Below the pieces are notes generated by a model that saw only the letters and a program-made list of their open reading frames with translations, was not told the origin of the DNA and made no database searches. Shown here in pieces: positions 25,212 to 34,919 of a DNA stretch of 64,000 nucleotides; the first letter of the stretch is position 1, and each line of letters begins with the position of its first letter. This DNA is from Rhynchosporium graminicola (Eukaryota > Ascomycota > Leotiomycetes > Helotiales > Ploettnerulaceae): the NCBI GenBank assembly GCA_900074885.1, contig FJUW01000010.1:434001-498000 (forward strand), given 5' to 3'. Position numbers and translations under genes: made by a program.

Positions 25212-26891
25212 ATGACGGCAGTCATGTCTTCTACGCCGGATACCTCTTCCCCAGGGTCGCCTTCCCCGGTATCATCTCCCTCGTCGAACCCGAATCATCC
25301 TCCTTTACCACCATTAATTACCTCGCCTCCCTCTAAACGATCAAATCTACAACGACCAACTTCGCATGCCTCGAAGAACAGGTTGTCACAATACTCGAAT
25401 CAGTCAGTACCTTCTCGGTCACGTCCACCCTCACATATATTCCCGGTCTTCCATTCGAGTTTGCCTTATACAACAGTACGCGATTTTGCCTATCCAGTCT
25501 TGCATCCGATGCACTATGGAGCACCTATGGAACCGCCCCAGCCAACTTCTGGAATGTCAACACCAGCAAGCGAAACGCACAGGCGCTTATCTGATCCGCC
25601 AACGTCCTGGGATAGTAAAGGAACATGGGCGCCTGGGTCATGGGCAAGTGAAGGCCTTATGAAAGGCGAGCAATTAGCACCTATACATTTTGGAGACGGT
25701 CCACCATGGAGTGAAGACGAAGACCTTCAAAGTCCGGTAGTGGTCAGTTCGCGCCATAGAAAGCACAAGTCTTCTGCAGGTGGATTTGGGAGCTCTCAAG
25801 GGCGTGGCAGAGGGCGGACACGAAGGGAAGATGGCGAACGTTCCGCGAGTATGCTCAGCCAGGAAAATTATGAACAAGACAGAGGGTTCTTTGTTGGTAG
25901 AGAAGGTGATGGTAGTGAGAGATATTATGTGAACGAAGGAGATGAGGCGGATGGACCTGGTGGAGAGGTCCTTACCTATCCACCAGAGCAAGCTCGACAT
26001 TCGACATTAGCACCATACAATGTACCAGGCCAAAGAGATTCGCATTTCGCCGGTACACTGCCCAGCAGATCCTATACAGACGAGATTGGGCAGGAGTATC
26101 GGTCCGAATCTGATACATCAAGCTCGGCTTCTTCCCCGGGGCTAACACGGCATGATGAATCGCGTTATTCGAGAGACTACCAGTTTACAATCGCATCGCC
26201 AGACGAAGAGATGCATGGCAAGGCAGTAGCACTTTTCGACTTTGAGCGGGAGAACGAGAACGAGCTACCTCTAGTGGAAGGGCAGATCATTTGGGTGTCT
26301 TACCGCCACGGACAAGGATGGCTTGTTGCTGAGGATCCAAAGACGCAAGAGAGTGGTCTGGTCCCAGAGGAGTATGTTCGACTTCTGCGGGACATACAAG
26401 GAGGGTTGAATTCTTTGACCGGTCAAGCGACAGACCAATTGCTCAGTCCCGTTGCACCAGACTCGGGAACACCGACCCAAGCGGATCATGGTCAGGCATT
26501 CGGACACGCTACAACATCAAGCAATGGGAGCAATGGATACCAACAACCAATAGTCTCGACTTTTTCCACTTCCTCTAAGGATCTCCACCCTTACCCGCAA
26601 CATCTTCTTGGGACACCCGCTGGTCAGCCTCCACCACAGGTGATTCACTATCATGGCCAGAGAGGAGGCAGTCAAGCCAATACGCCAACACTGCCAAGCT
26701 CTCAAGAGGGCGCGAGAGACGCAAACAGTCAGGATTTGAAGTCTCGGAAAACAGAAGAGAGCTCGAACAGCACACCGATCGCCACTCTACCAGACACGAA
26801 GTTAGAAACTCCTATCCAACAGTCCGATAGTCCACGCAATGATTCGACAGAAAGTCCTTCTAATGCCGAAAAGGACATCTCGAGTCCTTGA
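25212..26891 (+). CDS. nbp2: Nbp2/Skb5-like SH3 adaptor (559 aa)
   Basis: Intronless frame with a proper ATG. Residues about 1-330 are Ser/Pro-rich and disordered. A single SH3 domain occupies about 335-395: AVALFDFERENENELPL, then VSYRHGQGWLVAEDP and SGLVPEEYVRLL. The HGQGWL and LVPEEYV blocks are diagnostic of the Nbp2 type. In yeast Nbp2 recruits the PP2C phosphatase Ptc1 to MAPK modules (Hog1, cell-wall integrity), and fission-yeast Skb5 binds Shk1/PAK; a similar adaptor role is inferred. The C-terminal 165 residues are Ser/Gln/Pro-rich. It is longer than yeast Nbp2 (about 236 aa) because of the flanking disordered arms, as usual in filamentous fungi. Confidence 0.9.
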   Translation: MTAVMSSTPDTSSPGSPSPVSSPSSNPNHPPLPPLITSPPSKRSNLQRPTSHASKNRLSQYSNQSVPSRSRPPSHIFPVFHSSLPYTTVRDFAYPVLHPMHYGAPMEPPQPTSGMSTPASETHRRLSDPPTSWDSKGTWAPGSWASEGLMKGEQLAPIHFGDGPPWSEDEDLQSPVVVSSRHRKHKSSAGGFGSSQGRGRGRTRREDGERSASMLSQENYEQDRGFFVGREGDGSERYYVNEGDEADGPGGEVLTYPPEQARHSTLAPYNVPGQRDSHFAGTLPSRSYTDEIGQEYRSESDTSSSASSPGLTRHDESRYSRDYQFTIASPDEEMHGKAVALFDFERENENELPLVEGQIIWVSYRHGQGWLVAEDPKTQESGLVPEEYVRLLRDIQGGLNSLTGQATDQLLSPVAPDSGTPTQADHGQAFGHATTSSNGSNGYQQPIVSTFSTSSKDLHPYPQHLLGTPAGQPPPQVIHYHGQRGGSQANTPTLPSSQEGARDANSQDLKSRKTEESSNSTPIATLPDTKLETPIQQSDSPRNDSTESPSNAEKDISSP

Positions 26892-27757
26892 AATTGCAGG
26901 ACTGCTTTAGATCGCTTCTGAGAAGGGGGAGACATAAGAGATTCTAGTGCATTGGTTTACAATCATTCGAGGGTTTTTCGTCTTTCCAATACCCATTCAT
27001 CGTCGGTTGGCTTTGCATATATATCGTTTCCGGAAAGATGGATACATTCGCTTAATTTATATCACTCGCTCTCCACTGTACTATCACATGGATGTGCTTT
27101 TGTCTGTTTGGATTCCTGGGATGGTTGGATGAAATTAGCACTGGTAGGATAAGAGAGGTGGTGCATGATAAAGGTTTTCACGAGCTTTATGACGGACTGG
27201 GAATCTGGAGCCGGTGGGAGTCTGGATTGAATCGAATGAAGCAGGAGTCCAGACGAGATGTTAAGGACCTGGCGTAGCAAATATATTCAATTAACTGATA
27301 AACAGGGGACAAGATACTGCACTAGGAAGGCTCGGCTCAATACGTGACACTACTGCAAAAGTTAAACAAGGTAGCTAATCACTCCCGTACAAAGATTCGT
27401 ATAAAGATCCTACAAAGGTGCAAACGACAACGTAATGATTTCCTTGTGCAGGAACACCGAGACATAAGCTGCCATATAGGAGAAGATACCAGCAAGCGAC
27501 AAAAGCTAAATGAGGCTCCATCGCCCAACTGGTGGGGTTGAATGAAGGAGCGAGGGGTCGCAGGAATGACCGCATCGCTTTGAGCTTCCTTGCACCCAAC
27601 ATCCCAAACATCCCCAAGCTAACCGATGGGGAGCTTCTGGAACTCAAGCTTTCTTGTCAAGATATCTACTGTAAGACATAAAAATAAGTCTCCTCGGAAC
27701 ATATTCACCTTCTTCCAACCGTTATTCCCAGCGAAATTTTACTCACATAAACGGACG
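26892..27757. other. intergenic between nbp2 and nicotinamidase
   Basis: About 870 bp between co-oriented genes, expected to hold the nbp2 3' UTR and the nicotinamidase promoter. No supported gene or repeat. Confidence 0.5.
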
Positions 27758-28589
27758 ATGACGGCAATGACGACGGATTTCAAACCTGCTCTTATCATCG
27801 TAGACGTCCAAGAGGATTTCTGCCCACCTGTATGTATACGTTCCCATCTCCTTTGTCAAATTTAGTTTCGCGATGATTCTCTATCACGAGATGGAGTAAA
27901 CCCAAGGGAGTCATATCAAGCGTGTGAAGGACGGAACTAATCAACATCAAAACAAACAGAATGGCTCCCTAGCAGTCTCCAACGGCCGCTCCATCATCCC
28001 TACCATCAATCGCCTCCTCAGCCTTCCCTTCGTTCTCAAAATCGCTACTCAGGACTGGCATCCAGTAGACCACATCTCATTCGCTTCAAACCACGACTCC
28101 AAGAAGCCCTACGTCGACACAACAACGATAACCAATCGTTCAAACCTAGCTGAATCATGCACCATCCGTCTCTGGCCCGATCACTGTATCCAAGACACGC
28201 CTGGCGCTGAACTCTTACCGGAGCTCGATGTGGGGTCGGTCGATCACGTGGTGAAGAAAGGGACGATGAGGGAGGTGGAGATGTATTCTGGCTTTTGTGA
28301 TCCGTTCGGAGGTTGTGGGAGTGGATTAGTGGAGAGGTTGAGGGAGGGGGGTGTGACGGATGTGTTTGTGGTGGGGTTGGCGTTTGATTATTGTGTTAAG
28401 GCTACGGCTTTGGATGCGGCTAAGGGAGGGTTTAAGACGGTGGTTGTGAGAGAGGGGACGAAGGCTGTTGATCCAGAGGCGTGGGGGAAGGTGGTAGATG
28501 AACTGAGGGAGTTACAGGTTGAGGTTGTGGGTGTTGATGGGGAGGAGTTGGGGAGAGTTAAGGAGCTGAAGGTATCCTCAACCGATTGA
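27758..28589 (+). CDS. pnc1: nicotinamidase (233 aa)
   Basis: Two exons, 27758-27829 and 27960-28589, with a 130-nt phase-0 intron; splicing joins FCPP to NGSLAV as in the family. Catalytic triad: Asp16 in VDVQEDF, a Lys at 123/124 in VVKKGT, and nucleophile Cys169 in FDYCVKATA. The Zn site is Asp56-x-His58-x3-His62 (TQDWHPVDH). The enzyme hydrolyses nicotinamide to nicotinate and ammonia, the first step of NAD+ salvage, and in yeast it relieves nicotinamide inhibition of sirtuins. Two upstream in-frame ATGs are close together (27758 and four codons on); the first is chosen. The 3' half is strikingly G-rich on the coding strand. Confidence 0.95.
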
Positions 28590-29516
28590 GGACTACTCTG
28601 GAAATGGACGGGGTTTGGGGTGGAGTCCGACTGAGAAGAAACGTCCTGCCGTTTGCGAGAAAGGAATTTGAGAAATGTACGAGGCACAGCCGATTTGAGG
28701 TCCAGAAAGTGGCAGCTATTCCTAGGATGTCGGCAGATTGTTTAGAGGAAATGGCAAATCCAAAGGCCGAAGCTTTAACTTGAAGAATTCGAGGTTTCGA
28801 AAGATAAGATCTCTGACGTATTTAACCACTATTCTTGAACGAATGAGAAAGATCATGATTGATACGAATGCTCCTCGACGCTATTAGGACACCGTCCGCC
28901 GGTAAACTATCCAAAATTTATCTATACGACACCTTTCAGAAGCTGAATCATCGAGGTTAAATTCCGAGCTATGATACCTACAGTGAAAATATGCGAACTT
29001 GCGAGATATGTTAGGTTCGAATTTCTCGCACAAGTTCGTGCCTTAATGAGTGTATAGTAACCCTCAGGTGAAGTTAGCACGGAACAGGCTGATACGTATA
29101 CCGGTAGCATGATCGATATGATACTAGGATATCTATGAGTTGACATGTTGACTCCTTTATTTGATGGAAGTACGTTAATCCTAAAATAAGTTAGTGGGGT
29201 GGGAAATCATGTCATGATTTTGATATTCTCGTATCAAACGATCCCGCAAGCAGCCACTTCGTTGTGATATCGAGAGACAGCTTCCACTACTTGAGTATTG
29301 TCACTTCAAGAAATCAACACATAAGCACTGGTTTATTGCAGAGAAATTGTGTCTTCAACGAAGTGTTCATGCTGATAACGCCTTTCTTCAAACCTCAACT
29401 AACAATTCTTGGAGTAAAGTGTATGGTTTCTCGAGAAAGTACTTATAGCCTGGAACAAGATGACAGATGAAAAATTCAATACATTTCGACACAGCAATCA
29501 GCTAGCCTGGCAAGAT
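28590..29516. other. intergenic, left edge of the accessory island
   Basis: About 930 bp between the nicotinamidase and the metalloprotease-like gene, which converge here. Only short frames; nothing recognisable. Confidence 0.5.
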
Positions 29517-31765
29517 CTAGCAAGTGCCATTAGCACAGCATGAAGGTGACTCTCGTGTGCAGCCACTTTCGTTGCAGTTGCAGTTCTTTGGATCAGATGG
29601 AAGTGTAACGACTGGTAGTGCTGGCGCCGGCACGGTTGGCTCGGGATATGGCATGTATGGTTCAGGATCCGGAATCGAGGTAGGATAGTCTTCGAATGGT
29701 GGAATAACATAATCGCAAACGAGTACACTGGTATCAGCGGTATCAATTGCTAGCTCTCCATGACAATTTGCAGGCCATGTCGCTGGGGATAACGTTGAAG
29801 GATTTGTAAGTGGGCTTTCGTCCGTTAACACCCGTCTGGTGATTTGGTTTGTCCTGTGTTCGAGTCTCCTTTTTCTGTTTGGATAGGAATTGCCGTTACC
29901 AGTCCATCCCCTACACACAACGCGGGTCAGCAGATTGCAATATATCCAAAGATATGGTGAAGGAGGAGATAGAGAACTCGGGGAAAATCTAGTGACATTC
30001 GGTAATGACAAGAGAACAGGCTTTCCCAGTACCAGTGAGCTCCGTACATTTTATCGACAAAATACCAGACATAGTTCTCCACTATGTAATGGTTAGCGTT
30101 GCCACCAGCCGAGATCGATCAGTCCCAATCAATGTTTCATAATATTCATATGACCATTGAGCAGAAATTTCAACGTATCATTAAGAGCGACATTCTTGTT
30201 AATGCTCTGCTTGGTGCCTTTCATGAACTTCCATGCATAATCTCGAGCTTCGCTCATGCCGTAGACTCTCTAGGCTGCCTTCCGTACCAAGTAAGAAGTT
30301 CTCGAAGTTAGTGACTCACACGTTTTGGACTGTTATCATCGATTTCATCAACAAGGTCGTTGACTGATGGGACGAGTTAGCACAGATATCTTTGGCGGGG
30401 ACCAACAACCTACGATGTTCACTATAGCCCATAATGTCGGTTTGCAACCACTTTTTGGACATGAATAAGCTCAGCCATCTAATTTGGAAGAGCACAGGAT
30501 ATCTGAACATGCTTACCTCGTGGATTATAACCTGCTCATACGAGATCCACCTACTATCACCGAGGTCGGCCTCTGATCTTCTAGGACCCTCGAGAATTTG
30601 ATTCAGCTATGCCAGATCAGTGAAGAACTTGGGACGAAAGACAAAGATCCACCCTGGTAGTCCTGTCAGAGTATGTTAAGAATCGGAACTCTCTCCATTC
30701 GACATAGCATTGGCGTTGAGCGTCAGATCTGAGGTATACGCTGAACTTCGCCAACTGTTAGCTTCATTTACCAATCTAGAATACTCAAGGAACATACGCA
30801 GTACCAGCGCATCCCTCATGTCCACCAAGAGGTAAAGCTGTGTCTTTGCATTGTAAACCAACACGCTGAGGTCTTCTTCGTTTCCTTGTCCCGTCAATCG
30901 GAAATCTTGAGGGTACGAGCATATTATGCTTTATGGAGGCAAATGTGTTTTGAATGTCTTTGCTGGACTACATCATATGTAAATACGTATGCTAGGGGGA
31001 AAATCATGTACAGATAGTCTAAACTCACTATCCATCTCCCACCAGCTGGTGCTATACTGTTTCGAACGAAGAACTTATTGAAAGATCTATCTTCTTGAAT
31101 CAGATCAGTTCCAGAAAATGTAGCAAGCCTGACTGCGTTTCGTGTTGCTTCCAAGATGACCTTGAACAAATCCAGCTTTACAACAAAGTTTTAGTGTGAG
31201 CTTTCCTGAGGGTTATGGTCGTGGTCACTCACATCACATCCACCATCTTTGGTACCCTTTTCTCCTCTTGGCCCAGCGCCCCCTGGATATGCCGTGTCCC
31301 AGCTAAATCCTTGATATGCATCCCGGAGGTCATTGAGCATGCCTCGCTCGGCTGGATTGAGGGCATGTGCATCATCTCGGCGCTCAACAGTATTGTTGAA
31401 TGTATCGTCGGCTTGTAGTTTAAGGGATCTGGGGGGCAGTACGGAGGCTTGAACGAAGGAAGTCTGCCACAAAATCAGGTTCAATTTGTTTACTTTTTGG
31501 TAGAGTATTTTGAGATATGCCTCGAGATAGGTGTTTGCTGCAAACGACAAGTGTGCGGTCGAGTAAGTTGATGTGAATGCAAGTAAAACTCACACCCTCG
31601 ATCAAAGACTTATATAGTTTCTGGGAGCAGGATCTCGCCATGTCTGCTCGCTCTTTCTGACCGCTGTCTTCGACTCCTGGGGTATAACTTCGGCGTCGAA
31701 CCGTACAATCTGTTGGTAGATCGATGCAAAGCCATAGGCGTCTTCCTCTTCAACATTCAGCCCAA
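29517..31765 (-). CDS. zincin-like metalloprotease with Cys-rich tail, possibly disrupted
   Basis: A multi-exon minus-strand gene whose left-hand (3') exons are clear: ...-30517, 30469-..., ...-30155, 30081-30033 and 29910-29517. Splicing at 30516/30470 creates VIIHELIHV, a canonical HExxH zinc-binding helix. Later junctions give NVENYVWYF and AHWGWTGNGNSYP, blocks I associate with uncharacterised fungal secreted zincins. The last exon encodes a Pro-rich hinge (PDPEPYMPYPEPTVPAP) and a Cys-rich end, CNCNESGCTRESPSCCANGTC in pattern C-x-C-x4-C-x6-CC-x3-C. Upstream fragments include DLFKVILEATRNAVRLATF and SFNKFFVRN. The 5' end is uncertain: no signal peptide was found, and coding signal fades near 31.76 kb. 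In the exon before HELIH the frame PGWIFVFRPKFFTDLA meets an in-frame TAG (30607-30609), so the gene may be a recent pseudogene. Family naming is by pattern only. Confidence 0.55.
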
Positions 31766-32679
31766 GATCCAGCACTTGATCTCAACATTTCGAGTAAGAC
31801 AGCCTCGCTTCGCCACCGATACTCTTTCTACCGGATCCATTGATAGTTAGTAAGACCCATTGCAGGGACGTGGCAAGCACCGTATGGGTCTTATTTTGGC
31901 AGATTTCAACCCAAAGATTTCCTCCAAGGATAGTATCAGCTTCACGAGCGAGTGACAAGCCCATCCAGCGAGCAACACAACTTGAAAGTACTCGAGTAGA
32001 GGGGTATGGTGGCCCACAGTCCTCCGACCTTCAAGAAGAGGAGCGGCCGCCTAGACGTAGCTGTACCAGCTTTTGATATTTTTGGGTATTTCCAGGTGGT
32101 GTATCTCCCTATTTTACAGAATCTATTTCTGGCGACGATTTCCACTCAACTCTCAAGATCAATTTGACTGTCAACCCAGACCGACTATTTGCAGCTCAAA
32201 GATCGAAGAGCATAGCCCTCACCTGGTGACTTCTTCACAACATGTGGTACGCTAGGTATGTTAGTTCAGCCAGTACACGCTCATTCTGGAATTAATGGCC
32301 TCCATAATCAGTAGGACTGAGCTAACAATATCTTCTTTCTATCATCCAACTTGCAAACTTCAAGCGAAGACTCCATCTTGATTCTGGTTGCGCGCGCCTA
32401 CTTGGGCAGCAGGCCGCAGGCGCGTCTGCGGCCTTTTCAAGCTTTCAGCCCTTCGTGAACATAAACCAACGAAGCACTGCCGAGGGAAGCCTAACCAAGA
32501 TAAAACAATTAGTACTGGCACTGGCCCCATATATAGTGACTCCTACCTTGAAATCAGAGGCCACATTGTCTACTATCTCCTTACTACAAAATTCGTATTC
32601 ATTTCATTATCAAGACGTCTAAGCATCTTGTGATTCATAACCTATTGAACAGTTTCAAGCACTCTCATATCTTGTCACG
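31766..32679. other. divergent spacer between protease and Hsp70-like gene
   Basis: About 0.9 kb. A minus-strand frame around 32010-31782 (with CVARWMGLSLAREADTILGG) could be a further 5' exon of the protease gene but cannot be joined with confidence. A TATATA element lies near 32530, about 150 bp before the Hsp70-like ATG. Confidence 0.35.
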
Positions 32680-34079
32680 ATGCATGGGCTATTAAGGAAT
32701 CCTCTCTTTAGCGTCTTAGCAATATTGAGGGTTGTTCCGTCAATTTTGGCTGCCTCAAGTGAAAACTTCCGTAAGCTAGCATTTACCTATTCGACGATGC
32801 TCAGAGCTAATGTAAGTTCTTTACAGCAATTGGCATAAGTCTTGGTGCAGACTAAATGTTAGGAAATGGGTCTACACTTGTCATATCAATGCTAATGTTC
32901 TCCGTAGAACATCGGCATATGTCGCAGACGATAATAGTCTGGTAGCGATATCGAATGTGGAAGCATCACAGGCCTGGAAGGATTTTTCTCTCTCTCGTCT
33001 TCATCGATAGTAACAAGTATGTGGCCTCTGCGTAGTTCCACCTTCTTGCCCGTGTGCCCTACTCTCAACGTTTTCTAACAGAGTCTCAGGATCAAGCGCC
33101 AATACACAGAGTCCGAAGTCGATGGAATTTTTTCCACAGCATTATCCTCCATCCTAGAGGCAACCAGATTAGAACTCAAACAAGAAGTGACAACACTTGG
33201 CATTGCCTTCCCTGACTACCTCTCGGATGAGACTCGCCAACTGCAAGAGGTCGCAGCTCGTTTAGTACCTGATCTGGCGAAGTCCATCGTGGTGTGGTCG
33301 TATCTTCAGAGTGTTCGAAAAGGCTACCGCCTTGATACTGCAACGGCGCTCGGATATTCGAAGGAGACAGACATTGATCAAGAGGACAGTCTTCTTTTAC
33401 ACTTCGATTACCAGAACACTCTTCTTGAGGTTTCGTTTACTATCATTGGCACGAATGTCATTATTAGGGAAGGTTACTTCCAAGTTGCCGATTATGGAGG
33501 CCCGACGCAACTTGCTTCGATAAGGGTAGGACTCTCTTCTCTTCTACCGTCGAAGTAGCATGCCGCTGAAATTACATCATAGCCAGGGAAAATTGAATAC
33601 CTAGGAACCCAGATCAAAGCTCTCATCAGCGAACAACTTTCCAAGCCGTTCAACCTTCCTGTTCAGCTCTCAGAGTTCAGACGCATCGTCTTTAGCGTCG
33701 ATGCATCTGTCTCTGAGTTTAACAAAATACGCGAAAAATCTCGAGGCTCTTTCCGGAATACTCCGATCGCTTTGCGGAGGATGTTGAGCCGAGATGGGCT
33801 GCTGCCATGGGAGCCGCCCAGGTGGCAAAGTTGTTTCGTACACACCCGAAGCTTTTTGAAATCAAGCCTTATATTCACGAAGTAGGCACACACGATACTT
33901 ATAATCCTTTCACGAATGGAAGTGAGGAAATATGCAAAGTATCTGGACTGGCCCCGACAATGGAAACTCGTTCTGGAGTGCCTGTGCTGAGTACAGGTAT
34001 AGGTGGAACAGAAGACATATCTTTTTGTGAAGCAAGAGCGATATTCAGAATATTCTGTCAAATTGGACTTGTTTCATAG
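32680..34079 (+). pseudogene. secreted Hsp70-ATPase-like protein, broken copy A
   Basis: Exons that fit: 32680-32770 (signal peptide ending PSILA-A), 32827-32857, 32908 to about 33009, 33082-33525, and 33583 onward. The product resembles the Hsp70/actin-like ATPase fold. IGISLGAD matches the phosphate-1 loop, LGIAFPDYLSDETRQLQEVA matches the VPAYFNDSQRQATKDA block, and LLLHFDYQNTLLEV with DYGGP matches the phosphate-2 region and the HLGGED position. The key Asp and Gly residues of both loops are lost, so ATPase activity is doubtful. Breaks: TAA (32853-32855) where copy B has TAT in an exon of identical length (31 nt); a stop at the end of the third exon; and a frameshift around 33738-33752 before LFPEYSDRF. 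The reading resumes as MGAAQVAKLF to KPYIHEVGTHD, a typical C-terminus. No substrate-binding domain is seen. Confidence 0.65.
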
Positions 34080-34919
34080 TATTCCCTCGAGTGTTGGTCC
34101 TCCATAGTCAACGATTCGAAAATGGCTTTCCACAGTGGTGGTTTTTCTCCCAATATCGTTGCTCACTACATCAAGCATGCTATCCTCACAGTCGATCTGT
34201 AAGACAAGGGTGTCTTCTTTGTCAAGATCCGTGCCCACAGGATATCCAAGAGCTTCCGCATCGTGAAGTTAGTATCCTTTTAGAATACCACTATAATATG
34301 GCAAGGGAATGACATTGTCATTTAAGCTTGAGAGCACTTTGTTTGCGTACTTCATCATCTCTTTCGTGTATCCGTATTGCGCGATGAATTCAGGAACTGT
34401 AACTCCGAGTACTTTGACTTCTTGGATTAGTTTGGCATCTGTCGCTTCCAAGATGGAGGATACTGTATGAAGCAGAATTTCACTGATTGTAGCCTCTTTG
34501 TATCTCCAGATTTCCCTATTATTTGCGTCAGTTGACAACGACAGATGAATACCTTAGCAAGATGTGCGATACCATACTTGCCGTCTTGACGTCTGGGAAG
34601 ATGATGTGAAAGATCTTTCCATACTTGATTTGCTTCCACATTCGCGACCTTTACGAACCCGTCATTTTCCGTTATATACACAGAGGTTCTTGACGTTGGT
34701 TAGTTTTGAGTTACTGCACGGATACATCACTCACAAATAGCCTGTGCCAAGGTTTATACCGATTGCTGACGAGCAAATGAGTATTTGATTGGAGGAATCT
34801 TCGATTGGGTAAAAGTATGGCTTACCTGAAACATCGCTCGAGGAAGCCAAAGCTGATGGAAGGAAGAAACTTGTCGACGTTGAAAAGCCGATGAGAAAGC
34901 TCGTTATACGGAAATACAT
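34074..34919 (-). pseudogene. secreted Hsp70-ATPase-like protein, truncated copy B
   Basis: Paralogue of the neighbouring plus-strand copy, tail-to-tail with it. Exons: 34919-34826 (signal peptide, FFLPSALA-S), 34765-34735 (31 nt), 34688-34578 and 34515 onward; intron phases match copy A. Shared blocks include IGINLGTG, NVEANQVWKDL versus NVEASQAWKDF, SSILEAT, and EALGY...DYGGPT. In the phosphate-1 loop the canonical GIDLGTT reads GINLGTG, losing the metal-coordinating Asp. An in-frame TAA at 34269-34271 interrupts KGY-LHDAEALGY exactly where copy A reads KGYRL; the frame is open for 64 codons beyond it and then ends at 34074, where copy A's tail begins. The C-terminal third is missing. One nonsense change plus truncation makes it a pseudogene unless the stop is read through or mis-sequenced. 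Confidence 0.65.

Noticed and set aside
30470..30478. Nearer acceptor giving HEMAELIH in the protease
   Set aside because: The next AG gives HELIH, the exact HExxH motif, and a normal 47-nt intron.
33663..34061. 133-codon minus-strand frame
   Set aside because: Antisense of the 3' part of Hsp70-like copy A; it has no domain of its own.
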